From: an uncultured Phascolarctobacterium sp.
GTDB lineage: Bacteria > Bacillota > Negativicutes > Acidaminococcales > Acidaminococcaceae
NCBI GenBank assembly: GCA_900757795.1
Contig: CAAEPE010000044.1
Span: 1-64,000 of the forward strand
Direction: 5' to 3'
Length of the DNA stretch: 64,000 nt
A program made the position numbers and the translations under genes. The notes beneath the pieces were generated by a model. The model had not been told where the DNA came from. It ran no database searches and saw nothing but the letters and a program-made list of their open reading frames with translations. Positions 42,512-52,111 of this stretch are shown here, one piece after another. Position 1 is the first letter of the stretch, and every line of letters starts with the position of its first letter.

Positions 42512-44239
42512 TTAGACTAAATAATTTTTCTCTTTTAAGTGGTCGGAGTGGAGCAAGTGCTCGGCTCTTTCACTTAAGGGCTTGTCTAAATATTCTTTAT
42601 AGAGAGTAACTACATCAGGATTATTATGGGATTGACGCAGAAGACGTTCGTCATCTAATTTGTACAGCTTTTTGCCAAGCATAGCGGCGCGTTCTTCGCC
42701 GTCATGTATAGGCTGACCACCGCCGCCAACACAACCGCCGGGGCAGGCCATAACTTCTACAAAATCATAATGGACCTTGCCTGCCTGTAAATCCTCCAAC
42801 AGGCGCTCGGCATTGCCTAAGCCGCTGACAGTGCAGGTACGCAGTGTTTTACCGGCGATGGTAAATTCACGCACTTTACGTCCGGCTTCACCGCGAACGT
42901 CTAAGAAAGCGTCAAGAGGAGCTTCGCTGCCTGTGAGGGCAAAATATGCGGTACGCAGAGCCGCTTCCATTACGCCGCCCGTAACGCCAAAAATAACTGC
43001 GGCGCCGGTGCTCTTGCCCAAAGGATTATCAAATTCTTCTTCCGGCAGAGTAGCGGGATTGATGTGTTCTGCACGCAGCAGACGGACTAATTCACGGGTG
43101 GTTAAAACGATATCAACATCATGGGTGCCGCTGCTGCACATAGAAAGCAGACCGGCTTCGCGCTTTTTGGAAACGCAGGGCATGATGGAAATGGAGCAGA
43201 TTTCTTTAGGCTGCAACCCTTTCTTTTCGGCAAAATAAGATTTCAGCAGTGCGCCAAAAATCTGCTGCGGAGATTTAGTAGTAGAAACATTGCCTAAAAA
43301 GTTGGGGAACTTTTTAGTTACATAGCTTACCCAACCGGGGCAGCAGGAGGTGAACATGGGCCACTTGTGAGCGTCAGGATTTTGCAGACGTTCTAACAGT
43401 TCGTTGGCTTCTTCCATGATGGTTACGTCGGCGGCAAAGTTGGTGTCAAAAACGTAATCGAAACCAACTCTGCGCAGAGCCGCTGCCATACGTCCTTCAG
43501 TAGCCATTTCTTCCGGCATGTTGAAGGCTTCAGCCCAAGCTGTACGAACGGCGGGAGCAACCTGTACGGCAGTAATCTTAGAACTGTCTGCCAGTGCTTC
43601 ATAAATTTTCGGTACATCGTTGCGTTCTTTTAAAGCGCCGACGGGGCAGTGGGTGATGCACTGACCGCACAAGCTGCAATCGGAATCTTCAATGGACATG
43701 TTGCCTGCTACGTCTACGGTAGTGCGGGAACCAGTGTTCTGCACGTCCCAAATATGCAGTGCTTGTACCTTGTCGCAAATTTGTACGCAGCGCATACATT
43801 TGATGCACTTTTTAGAATCGCGAATTAAGGGGAAATCTTGATTCCAAGGAGTATCAACAACCTGGCGTTCAAAAGGAATATCGTAAATGCCTAAATCGTT
43901 GGATAATTTTTGCAGACTGCAATTGCCGCTGCGCACGCAGGTTGCGCACAGGCAGTCGTGCTGGGAAAGGATAAACTCCACATTGGTGCGGCGGATGCTG
44001 CGCGCTTTGGGAGAATTGGTAAATACTACCAAACCTTCCTGAACAGGAGTAGTGCAGGAGGTAACAACACGGTTTTGACCTTGGATTTCTACAACGCAGA
44101 CCTTGCAGGCGCTGATTTCGTTGATATCTTTTAAAAAGCACAGGCGGGGAATGTCAATGCCGACGGTGGCAGCAGCCTCCATAATTGTAGTGCCTTCGGG
44201 AACGGAAACTTTTAAGCCGTCAATAGTCAGGTTTACCAT
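42512..44239 (-). CDS. [FeFe] hydrogenase catalytic subunit with N-terminal Fe-S domains
   Basis: A 575-residue iron-only hydrogenase. An N-terminal [2Fe-2S] domain (C34, C45, C48, C62) is followed by the His-ligated cluster (H94, C98, C101, C107) and two [4Fe-4S] sites (C145-C148-C151-C155 and C188-C191-C194-C198). The H-cluster motifs are TSCCPGW (297-303), IMPCVSKKRE (352-361) and VMACPGGCVGGGGQP (496-510). The maturases HydE, HydF and HydG are not in the window. Its start overlaps the stop of the upstream NuoF/GltD fusion by 7 nt, so the two form a complex. Such pairs correspond, as I recall, to group A2 (glutamate-synthase-linked) of hydrogenase classifications. Confidence 0.93.
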   Translation of the reverse strand: MVNLTIDGLKVSVPEGTTIMEAAATVGIDIPRLCFLKDINEISACKVCVVEIQGQNRVVTSCTTPVQEGLVVFTNSPKARSIRRTNVEFILSQHDCLCATCVRSGNCSLQKLSNDLGIYDIPFERQVVDTPWNQDFPLIRDSKKCIKCMRCVQICDKVQALHIWDVQNTGSRTTVDVAGNMSIEDSDCSLCGQCITHCPVGALKERNDVPKIYEALADSSKITAVQVAPAVRTAWAEAFNMPEEMATEGRMAAALRRVGFDYVFDTNFAADVTIMEEANELLERLQNPDAHKWPMFTSCCPGWVSYVTKKFPNFLGNVSTTKSPQQIFGALLKSYFAEKKGLQPKEICSISIMPCVSKKREAGLLSMCSSGTHDVDIVLTTRELVRLLRAEHINPATLPEEEFDNPLGKSTGAAVIFGVTGGVMEAALRTAYFALTGSEAPLDAFLDVRGEAGRKVREFTIAGKTLRTCTVSGLGNAERLLEDLQAGKVHYDFVEVMACPGGCVGGGGQPIHDGEERAAMLGKKLYKLDDERLLRQSHNNPDVVTLYKEYLDKPLSERAEHLLHSDHLKEKNYLV

Positions 44240-46083
44240 TTTAAGGTTCTGCCTCCTTTCAATGTACTGAAGCCAAATTTATCGCAGCGCAGGCAGCGGC
44301 CGGCTTCTTGGCACGCTTCCTGAACAGTCATACCGCATTCCATCGGCGCAAAGGAGTGTTTGCGTTCGCCGGCTTCTTTTTCGGTAAGCTGAATACGGCC
44401 GCAGGGACGCTTGTCGTCAATGGAGGGGTCGGGAATTTCTACATCACAGGTGATGGTATGCTCATAGCCAAGATATTCGTCAATATTGGCTGCGGCTACT
44501 TTACCGGCAGCAATAGCGCGGATAACAGTAGCAGGGCCGGTTACGCAGTCGCCACCGGCGAATACGCCTTCGTTATTGGCCAGTTCGCTGCTGGAAAGAG
44601 CGGAAATAGTGCCGCGTTTAATCTTGATGCCTGCTTCCTCAAAGGGACGCAGCTCAATGCCTTGACCGATAGCAACAACGATAATGTCGCAGGGAATACG
44701 CTGTAAATCAACATCAGCGTGAATAGGACGGGCGCGTCCCCAGGCGTCAATGGGGCCGATGATTTGCGGTTCTGCCCACAGAGCGGCAACCTTGCCGTTT
44801 TCGTCGGCTTCAATATGATGGGGAGCCTTTAAGCCGTACAACTCTGCGCCTTCGGCAATAGCGCCTTCAATTTCTTCCGGCAGAGCAGTCATATCGTCTT
44901 GACGGCGGCGATATGCAATGATGACCTTTTTCGCACCTAAACGGATGGAACTGCGGGTGCAGTCCATAGCTACGTTGCCGCCGCCGATAACTACAACGGT
45001 TTTGCCTGCAAAGTCAGGCATTTTTTCTTCGCCGATTTCGCGCAGCATTTCTACAGCGCTGATAACACCTTGAGAATCTTCGCCGGGAATACCGATTTTT
45101 TTATCCGTATGCGCGCCTATAGCAATATAAACGGCGTCAAATTCTTTGCGCAGCTGTTCGAAGGGGATTTCACCTTCACCGTTACCAATACGGCTGTTCA
45201 AGTGAACTTCTACGCCGGTGGATAAAATAGCGTCCAAGTCTTCATGCAGGCGTTCACGGGGGAAGCGGTAAGCAGGAATACCATAACGCAGCATACCGCC
45301 TAGCTTACTTTTTTCTTCAAACACTACGGCATGGTGTCCCATCAGCTCTAAGTAATAAGCGGCAGATAAACCGCTGGGGCCGCCGCCGATAATGGCAATG
45401 CGTTTGCCTGTGGACGGCTGCTTGTCCGGAACAGGAACGGTATTGCTGGGTGCGTTGTCCACAGCCATACGTTTAAGGCCGCGAATGTTGATAGCGGCAT
45501 CAATCATATTACGACGGCAGCGGGATTCGCAGGGGTGCTCGCAGATTAAGCCGCAGGCAGTGGGGAAGGGATTATCCTTGCGGATAAGCTTTACCGCATC
45601 GGCATAACGGCCTGCGCCGACTAAAGCAATGTAGCCGGGAATATCTACTTGTGCGGGGCACAGTGCTACGCAGGGAATGGATTGATGTAGATGCACAGAA
45701 CATTTGCCTTTTTTGATATGGTTAATATAATCTTCGCGGAAGCCTTCCAAACCGGCCAAAACCATTTTGGCAGCTTCAAAACCAATGGCACAGTCCGCAC
45801 TGTTAGCTATATTTTCCGCAGTGCTTTGGATTAAATCCAGAGTAGCCATGGTCGCTTTGCCGTTAAGAACATCTTCCATCAGATTTTGTAATTGAGCCAA
45901 GCCGACACGGCAGGGTACGCATTTGCCGCAGGTCTGCGCATGACAGACTTTTAAAAATGAGAGCTGCAAATCAACAGGGCACAGTCCCGGAGGGCTGGCG
46001 ATGATATGTCGCTCAAGGTCTTTATATAAGCGTTCCACCGTTAATTGAGCTTGGTCAGGTGTTGCAATTTTTAAACGACTCAT
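44233..46083 (-). CDS. NuoF-tail / GltD-like FAD-NAD(P) oxidoreductase fusion, hydrogenase partner
   Basis: A 616-residue protein. Residues about 30-115 match the Fe-S tail of NuoF (C52, C55, C58 and C98, the CxxCxxC...C site). Residues about 125-230 have the GltD-type cysteine region (CPAQVDIPGYIALV, CEHPCESRCRR). The FAD motif AIIGGGPSGLSAAYYLEL and the NAD(P) motif VVVIGGGNVAMDCTRS follow, and GVFAGGDCVTGPATVI closes the second FAD contact. C-terminal CGMTVQEACQEAGRCLRCD is also GltD-like. The FMN/NADH domain of NuoF and a NuoE partner are missing, so electrons probably pass between a pyridine nucleotide at FAD and the hydrogenase. It lies upstream of the hydrogenase gene on the same transcript. 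Confidence 0.88.
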   Translation of the reverse strand: MSRLKIATPDQAQLTVERLYKDLERHIIASPPGLCPVDLQLSFLKVCHAQTCGKCVPCRVGLAQLQNLMEDVLNGKATMATLDLIQSTAENIANSADCAIGFEAAKMVLAGLEGFREDYINHIKKGKCSVHLHQSIPCVALCPAQVDIPGYIALVGAGRYADAVKLIRKDNPFPTACGLICEHPCESRCRRNMIDAAINIRGLKRMAVDNAPSNTVPVPDKQPSTGKRIAIIGGGPSGLSAAYYLELMGHHAVVFEEKSKLGGMLRYGIPAYRFPRERLHEDLDAILSTGVEVHLNSRIGNGEGEIPFEQLRKEFDAVYIAIGAHTDKKIGIPGEDSQGVISAVEMLREIGEEKMPDFAGKTVVVIGGGNVAMDCTRSSIRLGAKKVIIAYRRRQDDMTALPEEIEGAIAEGAELYGLKAPHHIEADENGKVAALWAEPQIIGPIDAWGRARPIHADVDLQRIPCDIIVVAIGQGIELRPFEEAGIKIKRGTISALSSSELANNEGVFAGGDCVTGPATVIRAIAAGKVAAANIDEYLGYEHTITCDVEIPDPSIDDKRPCGRIQLTEKEAGERKHSFAPMECGMTVQEACQEAGRCLRCDKFGFSTLKGGRTLKW

Positions 46084-46134
46084 ATTATTCCTCCCTAAAA
46101 AGCATACACTAATTAAAATATTGGTATACCTTAA

Positions 46135-46163
46135 ATTATACCTAAAAAAGAGAGTTTCTGCAA
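46135..46163 (-). promoter_or_regulatory. Promoter of the hydrogenase operon
   Basis: On the minus strand TTGCAG (46163-46158), a 17-bp spacer and TATAAT (46140-46135), about 50 nt before the ATG at 46083. Confidence 0.75.
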
Positions 46164-46376
46164 GATTTTACATGAGGAATATGTGTATACATAGTTACAT
46201 ATTAGTAAAAAAACCTGTAAAAAGCAGCAATAAAACGGGCATCATTCTTTTTTGCGGGAAAGGAATGTGATATACTTATAATAGTTTTTATTTTGTTGTG
46301 TTAAACTGTAAATAGGAAAAATGCCAAACTATCAGTGGGAACAAGCAGCTGATAGCTATAAAAGAGGTGTAGCTTG

Positions 46377-47759
46377 ATGAAGCTTTCTTTTGTACATATG
46401 GCCAGCTTAGTGCTGACGTTGATTTTGACGATGCTGCCCGGTATTATTGCTGCCAGACGCATTAAGTCGGCGGACGATTATAATGTTGGCGGACGCAGCG
46501 CCGGTGTGGGTTTGGTTGCGGGCAGCATCATCGGTACTATTGTTGGCGGAGCAGCCACTGTGGGTACGGCGCAATTAGGCTTTAATTTGGGTTTAACTGC
46601 CTGGTGGTTCACTTTAGGCAGCGGTATCGCTTTGTGCATTATGACTGCCTTTTATGCCAAACCTTTGCGGGTCAGCGGTTTGACTACCGTTGCTGAATTT
46701 TTAGTAACTAATTACGGTAAACCCGCCGGTTGGCTGGCAACCATAAGCTCCTGTGCCGGTATTTTTTTTAGTATTGTAGCCAGCACCTTAACGGCGCTGC
46801 ATTTGGTAGCAGGTATTTTTAATGTTAATTTATATATTTCTGCATTTTTAATTTTGCTGATTACCACCGGATTTGTTTTCTTTGGCGGCATCAGCGGCAG
46901 CGGTATGGCCGGTATTATTAAAATTTGCTTGATTTTTGCCAGCATTTTTGTAGGCGGTATTTTAGCTTTTGTAGATATGGGCGCATGGAGCGGTCTGACT
47001 GCCGCTTTTCCCGCGCATCCTTGGTTCAGCCTATTTGGCAGAGGTGTGGAGGACGGTTTGGTGAGCCTTTTTTCCATGATTATAGGCGTTATTTCTACGC
47101 AAACCTATGTGCAGGCTCTGTTCAGCGCTAAGGACAGCAAAACTGCTGCTGCGGGCTGCATTACGGCCGCTTTAATTGTTATTCCCGTCGGCTTGCCGTC
47201 CGTGATGATAGGCATGTTCATGCACACTAACCATCCGCAGATAAATTCTATTGATGCTTTGCCGCTGTATCTTTCCACCTATATGCCAGATTGGCTTGGC
47301 GGCATTGGTTTGGCAGCATTGTTGTTATCCGCTCTAGGGTCCATTGCCGGTTTGTCCTTAGGTATTGGCACTATGCTTTCCCGTGATATTATCGGCAAGC
47401 TTTGGCGCAGCGCCACTTCGGCCAATCTTTTGTGGGCCAGCCGCTTTAGCGTACTTTTGGCTGCGGTAAGTGCTATTGTGTTTGTTTTCTTCCATTTGGA
47501 TTCGTCCGTTTTGGAATGGAATTATTTATCCATGGCTTTGCGCGGCAGCGGTATCTTTTTACCCTTGACCTTCTGCGTCTTTTTCCCTCATAAGGTGCGT
47601 GCCTCCATGGGCGTAGCAGCTATGGGAGCGGGTATTTTTGCCGCCGTTTTTTGGAAGCATATCAGTCCGTGGCAGATTAACAGCCTGTTTCCGGCGTTAC
47701 TATATAATTTGATTTTCCTATCCATCGGTTTATGGTGGGGTAATAAGAACAATAACTAA
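46377..47759 (+). CDS. Sodium:solute symporter (SSS) family transporter
   Basis: A 460-residue membrane protein with 12-13 helices. The start at 46377 has AGAGGTG upstream; a TTG one codon earlier is less likely. The N-terminal RRIKSADDYNVGGRSAGVG is the usual SSS opening. The early helices have the glycine/alanine-rich GTIVGGAATVGTAQLGFNLG and LRVSGLTTVAEFLVTNYGKP. Substrate cannot be read from the sequence; proline, pantothenate or organic acids are family options. Divergent from the hydrogenase operon with which it shares a 290-bp spacer. Confidence 0.88.
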   Translation: MKLSFVHMASLVLTLILTMLPGIIAARRIKSADDYNVGGRSAGVGLVAGSIIGTIVGGAATVGTAQLGFNLGLTAWWFTLGSGIALCIMTAFYAKPLRVSGLTTVAEFLVTNYGKPAGWLATISSCAGIFFSIVASTLTALHLVAGIFNVNLYISAFLILLITTGFVFFGGISGSGMAGIIKICLIFASIFVGGILAFVDMGAWSGLTAAFPAHPWFSLFGRGVEDGLVSLFSMIIGVISTQTYVQALFSAKDSKTAAAGCITAALIVIPVGLPSVMIGMFMHTNHPQINSIDALPLYLSTYMPDWLGGIGLAALLLSALGSIAGLSLGIGTMLSRDIIGKLWRSATSANLLWASRFSVLLAAVSAIVFVFFHLDSSVLEWNYLSMALRGSGIFLPLTFCVFFPHKVRASMGVAAMGAGIFAAVFWKHISPWQINSLFPALLYNLIFLSIGLWWGNKNNN

Positions 47760-47779
47760 GATTTTACAAGGATACTAAA

Positions 47780-50700
47780 ATGACGCAAAGATTTACTCAT
47801 TTACATGTACATACAGAATATAGCCTGCTGGATGGCGCCTCTAAGATTCAAGAATTAGTTGCTTATGCTAAAGAGCTGGGCATGGATGCCTTGGCAATTA
47901 CTGACCACGGCGTAATGTACGGCGCGGTGGAATTTTATCAGGAATGCACTAAGCAGGGTATTAATCCGATCATTGGCTGTGAGGTATATTTGACCAGCGG
48001 TTCTCATTTTGAAAAAAATAATCGCGGTATGTATCATTTGATTTTGCTGGCTGAAAATAACATTGGCTATCATAATTTAATGAAGATTGTCAGCATTGGT
48101 CAGCTGGAAGGCTTTTACTATAAACCACGTATTGATAAGGATGTGCTGCGCGCGCACAGCGAGGGTATCATTTGCTTGAGCGCCTGTATTGCCGGTGAAC
48201 TGCCAGTTTTAATTTTGCAGGGAAATATGGAGGGTGCTCGCCGTTGTATTCAAGAGCATATTGATATTTTTGGCAAGGATAATTATTTTTTAGAAATTCA
48301 AGATCATGATTTGGACGAGGAGCATCGCGTTACTGCAGCTTTAAAGGAATTATCCAAGGAATTTGGCATTGGATTGGTGGCTACCAACGACCTGCATTAT
48401 GTGCGTCGCGAGGATGCGGCAGCTCAGGATATTTTGCTGTGTATTCAAACTACCAGTACGGTTGATGAGCCAAATAGAATGCGTTTTCCTAACGATAGCT
48501 TTTATTTAAAAAGCTATGATGAAATGGCAGAACGCTTTGGCGATTGTCCTGAGGCTTTGGAAAACACTAATAAAATTGCCGACCGCTGCCATGTGCAGAT
48601 GGAGTTTGGACATTTATTGCTGCCTGAATTTTCTGTGCCGGAAGGCTATGATACAGCAGGTTATCTGCGCCATTTATGTGAAGAAGCGCTGCCTAAGCGT
48701 TACGCTAACGTGGACGAAGCTATATGCCAGCGTTTGGAGTATGAGCTGAAAATTATTCACGATATGGGCTATGATGCTTACTTTTTGATTGTTTGGGATT
48801 TTATCAATTACTGCCGCGAGCAGCAAATTCCCGTTGGTCCGGGGCGTGGCAGCGCTGCAGGCAGCGTGGTAGCTTATCTATTGCATATTACTAATGTAGA
48901 GCCTTTGCGCTATCATCTGCTTTTTGAGCGCTTTTTGAATCCGGAACGCGTGAGCATGCCGGATATTGATACCGATTTTTGCTATGAACGCCGTCAAGCT
49001 GTCATCGATTATGTAGTCAGCCGCTACGGACAAAACAGAGTAGCGCAGATTATTACCTTTGGTACTCTGCAGGCGCGTGCTGCGGTGCGAGATGTAGGTA
49101 AAGCTCTGGGCATGACCTATGCTGCGGTGGATGAAATTGCTAAAATGATTCCGCGTGAGCTGGGGATGACTTTGGATAAGGCTTTAAACAGCAAGGATTT
49201 GCGGGAAGCCTACGATACTAGGCCGGAGGTTAAAAAGCTTATTGACTTATCCAAAAGCGTGGAGGGATTGCCACGCAATCCAGGTACCCACGCAGCGGGA
49301 GTTATTATTGCTCCACGTGATTTAAACGAATATGTACCCTTGCAATCCGGTGCAGATGATACTAATGGCGGCATGATTACCCAATACGATAAGGATAAGG
49401 TGGAAGAGCTGGGTCTATTAAAAATGGACTTTTTAGGCCTGCGCACCCTTACGGTTATTGGCGACTGCATTAGGTTTATAAAAGAAACTACCGGAGAAGA
49501 AATTGATATAGATAATATTCCTCTGGCTGATGAAAAGACATGTAAAATGCTGCAAAAGGGTGATACAACCTGTGTTTTCCAGCTGGAATCAGCCGGAATT
49601 ACTAAACTTGTAGTAGACTTAGCGCCTACCAGCTTTGAGGATTTAATTCCGCTGGTGGCTTTATATCGTCCCGGGCCCTTGGGCACAGGCATGGCGGAGG
49701 ATTTTATTGCCGGCCGTCATGGTCAGCGCACAGCGGAAGTGCTGCATCCCTTGATGGAGCCTATTTTGGAGGAAACCTACGGCGTAATTTTGTACCAGGA
49801 ACAAGTTATGCAGATAACTTCAGCTTTGGCTGGGTTTACCCTAGGTCAGGCAGATATTATGCGGCGAGCTATGGGAAAAAAGAAGGCTTCCGTACTGGCC
49901 AGTATGCGGCAGGACTTTATCCAAGGAGCGCAAAAGGAGCATAATATACCGGAAGAGCTTAGCAATAAGATTTTTTCCCTGTTACAGCATTTTGCAGGCT
50001 ATGGCTTTAATAAATCCCATTCTGTGGCCTATGCTTTAGTGGCTTATCAAACAGCATATTTAAAGGCTCATTGGCGGCCGCAGTTTATGGCGGCATTTTT
50101 AAACAGCGTAATCGGCGACAGTGACAAGCTTAGCTGGTATATTACTGTCTGCCGCAATGATAAAATTAATATTTTGCCGCCTGACGTCAATGAAAGCGGC
50201 GATGACTTTACTGTCCATGGCAGTAATGCTATTCGCTTTGGCTTAGCAGGTATTAAAAGCTTGGGCGATGCCGCCGTAGACGAAATAATCAGCATGCGTG
50301 AAAAGGATGGCCCGTTCCAAAATCTGACGGATTTTTGCAATCGCGTCAGTATGCGCTTAGTGAATAAACGCGCTTTGGAAAACCTTATCCGCAGCGGCGC
50401 TATGGATTCCTTTGGTATTAAGCGTTCACAGCTTTTAGCGGTTATGGATAGAGCTGTAGAGCAGGGCGTCGCTTTTCAAAAGGACCAGGCCAGCGGACAA
50501 ATAGGACTTTTTGATGAAGAAACTACGTTGGAGGCAACAGAAATTAAGCTGCCGGAAATTCCGGAAATGCCTAAACCGATTTTACTGCAAAACGAAAAAG
50601 AGCTTTTAGGCTTCTATGTTACTGACCATCCTTTAAGCGATTATCGCAAGCTATTGGAACGATATATGCCTGTTTATCAATTTGTAGGTGAAAATACTTT

Positions 50701-51187
50701 TGTTGATGGACAGCTGGTAAAGGTGGCCGGGATTATTGCTGAATGTACCATTAAGACTACCAAAAAGGGCGATACTATGGCCATGATAACTATTGAAGAT
50801 TTTACTGGACGTTTTCCTGTAATTATTTTCTCCAGAGTTTATCATACCTTTGTGCGGGAGATATACCAAGATAATATCGTGTCTATCGAGGGACGTTACA
50901 GCGTTGATGAGCGTGAGAGCAAAATTATTGCCATGTCAGTGGCAAAGCTGTCCACTCAAGAGCCTGTAGAAGTTCGTCTAAAAATCGACGCTTATTTGGA
51001 AAATCCTTTAGTGCAGCGGGAGCTGATGCAAGCTTTCCACAAATTTAAAGGTGATGACGTGGTATTTCTCAAGCTGATGGGCTCGCGTAAAATAATCAAA
51101 ACCACTTCTGATTACTGGGTCAATAGCAGGGCAGAGGGCTTTAAGGAAGCTATGGAAAAAATTTTGGGTAAGGATTGCTTTGTGTGA
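47780..51187 (+). CDS. dnaE: DNA polymerase III alpha subunit
   Basis: A 1135-residue replicative polymerase of the DnaE type. N-terminal PHP domain (FTHLHVHTEYSLLDGASKI, LAITDHGVMYGAVEFY), the palm motifs GPGRGSAAGSVVAYLL and MPDIDTDFCYERR with catalytic aspartates, GLPRNPGTHAAGVI, FQLESAGITK, the EVLYQEQ-like VILYQEQVMQI and an OB-fold domain at the C-terminus (VKVAGIIAECTIKTTKKGD). Normal length. CAAGGA precedes the ATG; it starts 20 nt after the symporter gene. Confidence 0.96.
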   Translation: MTQRFTHLHVHTEYSLLDGASKIQELVAYAKELGMDALAITDHGVMYGAVEFYQECTKQGINPIIGCEVYLTSGSHFEKNNRGMYHLILLAENNIGYHNLMKIVSIGQLEGFYYKPRIDKDVLRAHSEGIICLSACIAGELPVLILQGNMEGARRCIQEHIDIFGKDNYFLEIQDHDLDEEHRVTAALKELSKEFGIGLVATNDLHYVRREDAAAQDILLCIQTTSTVDEPNRMRFPNDSFYLKSYDEMAERFGDCPEALENTNKIADRCHVQMEFGHLLLPEFSVPEGYDTAGYLRHLCEEALPKRYANVDEAICQRLEYELKIIHDMGYDAYFLIVWDFINYCREQQIPVGPGRGSAAGSVVAYLLHITNVEPLRYHLLFERFLNPERVSMPDIDTDFCYERRQAVIDYVVSRYGQNRVAQIITFGTLQARAAVRDVGKALGMTYAAVDEIAKMIPRELGMTLDKALNSKDLREAYDTRPEVKKLIDLSKSVEGLPRNPGTHAAGVIIAPRDLNEYVPLQSGADDTNGGMITQYDKDKVEELGLLKMDFLGLRTLTVIGDCIRFIKETTGEEIDIDNIPLADEKTCKMLQKGDTTCVFQLESAGITKLVVDLAPTSFEDLIPLVALYRPGPLGTGMAEDFIAGRHGQRTAEVLHPLMEPILEETYGVILYQEQVMQITSALAGFTLGQADIMRRAMGKKKASVLASMRQDFIQGAQKEHNIPEELSNKIFSLLQHFAGYGFNKSHSVAYALVAYQTAYLKAHWRPQFMAAFLNSVIGDSDKLSWYITVCRNDKINILPPDVNESGDDFTVHGSNAIRFGLAGIKSLGDAAVDEIISMREKDGPFQNLTDFCNRVSMRLVNKRALENLIRSGAMDSFGIKRSQLLAVMDRAVEQGVAFQKDQASGQIGLFDEETTLEATEIKLPEIPEMPKPILLQNEKELLGFYVTDHPLSDYRKLLERYMPVYQFVGENTFVDGQLVKVAGIIAECTIKTTKKGDTMAMITIEDFTGRFPVIIFSRVYHTFVREIYQDNIVSIEGRYSVDERESKIIAMSVAKLSTQEPVEVRLKIDAYLENPLVQRELMQAFHKFKGDDVVFLKLMGSRKIIKTTSDYWVNSRAEGFKEAMEKILGKDCFV

Positions 51188-51227
51188 TATTTCAAATAAT
51201 TAGCGCTAAATTGAGATTATCCAGATA

Positions 51228-51263
51228 ATAGACTTGCAAGTCTATACGAAAAAATGATACAAT
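51228..51263 (+). promoter_or_regulatory. etfBA promoter with an 18-bp perfect palindrome over the -35
   Basis: TTGCAA (51234-51239), an 18-bp spacer and TACAAT (51258-51263). The sequence ATAGACTTGCAAGTCTAT (51228-51245) is its own reverse complement and covers the -35, the expected position of a repressor operator. It is not an FNR or Rex consensus. Confidence 0.6.
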
Positions 51264-51305
51264 ATATACAAGCATATGTATACAACAATTGCAAGGAGGC
51301 TGCAA

Positions 51306-52100
51306 ATGAATATTATAGTATGTATTAAACAAACGCCGGATACGGAAAAAGTAAAATTCAATCCTGAAACTCGCACTCTGCTGCGCGAGGGTGTAGAAAA
51401 CATTATGAATCCCTTTGATATGCAGGCATTGGAAACTGCCTTAATTTTAAAGGATAAGCATGGCGCAAAGGTTACCTGCATTTCCATGGGCTTGCCGCAG
51501 GCTACCGATGTACTGAAGGAAGCATTGGCTATGGGTGCTGATGAAGCTGCTCTGATTAGTGACCGTGCTTTGGCTGGTTCTGATACCTTAGCTACCAGTA
51601 CTGCTTTAGCTGCTGCTATTAAAAAAATCGGCGATTATGATTTGATTCTTTGCGGCAAACAGGCTGTTGACGGCGATACAGCACAGGTTGGACCGGAAAT
51701 TGCTGAACATCTTGGCCTGCCGCAGATTACCGGCACTTTGAAATTGGAATACATTGACGACCGCTTTGTAGCTCAACGTGAAACTGATAATTATTCTGAA
51801 ACCTTGGCTTGCGCTGCACCTCTTTTGGTTACTGTAAACAATGCAGAAAAAGAACCGCGTTTTGCCAGCATTAAAGGCAAAATGAAAGCACGTAAGGCAA
51901 AGATTCCTACATGGACTATTGCAGATTTGGGATTGGATCCTGAAATGGTAGGCCTCAGCGGTTCTCCCACTAAGGTTAGAAAATCCTTCACCCCGACTCC
52001 GCCGGAAATCAACAGCGAAATCATTGCGGAAGAGGATGCAGACGTAGCTGTAGATATGCTTATGGAAAAGCTTTTGAAAGCAGAAATTTTTACTCGTTGA
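51306..52100 (+). CDS. etfB: Electron transfer flavoprotein beta subunit
   Basis: A 264-residue EtfB. The ATG at 51306 has AAGGAGG 6 nt before; a longer frame to 51276 lacks this. MNIIVCIKQTPDTEKVKFNP, NPFDMQALETAL, AMGADEAALISD, DLILCGKQAVDGDTAQVGPE and the C-terminal lid are typical. With EtfA it carries electrons between acyl-CoA dehydrogenases or lactate-type dehydrogenases and other carriers. 11 nt before etfA. Confidence 0.95.
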   Translation: MNIIVCIKQTPDTEKVKFNPETRTLLREGVENIMNPFDMQALETALILKDKHGAKVTCISMGLPQATDVLKEALAMGADEAALISDRALAGSDTLATSTALAAAIKKIGDYDLILCGKQAVDGDTAQVGPEIAEHLGLPQITGTLKLEYIDDRFVAQRETDNYSETLACAAPLLVTVNNAEKEPRFASIKGKMKARKAKIPTWTIADLGLDPEMVGLSGSPTKVRKSFTPTPPEINSEIIAEEDADVAVDMLMEKLLKAEIFTR

Positions 52101-52111
52101 GGTGAATGTAA

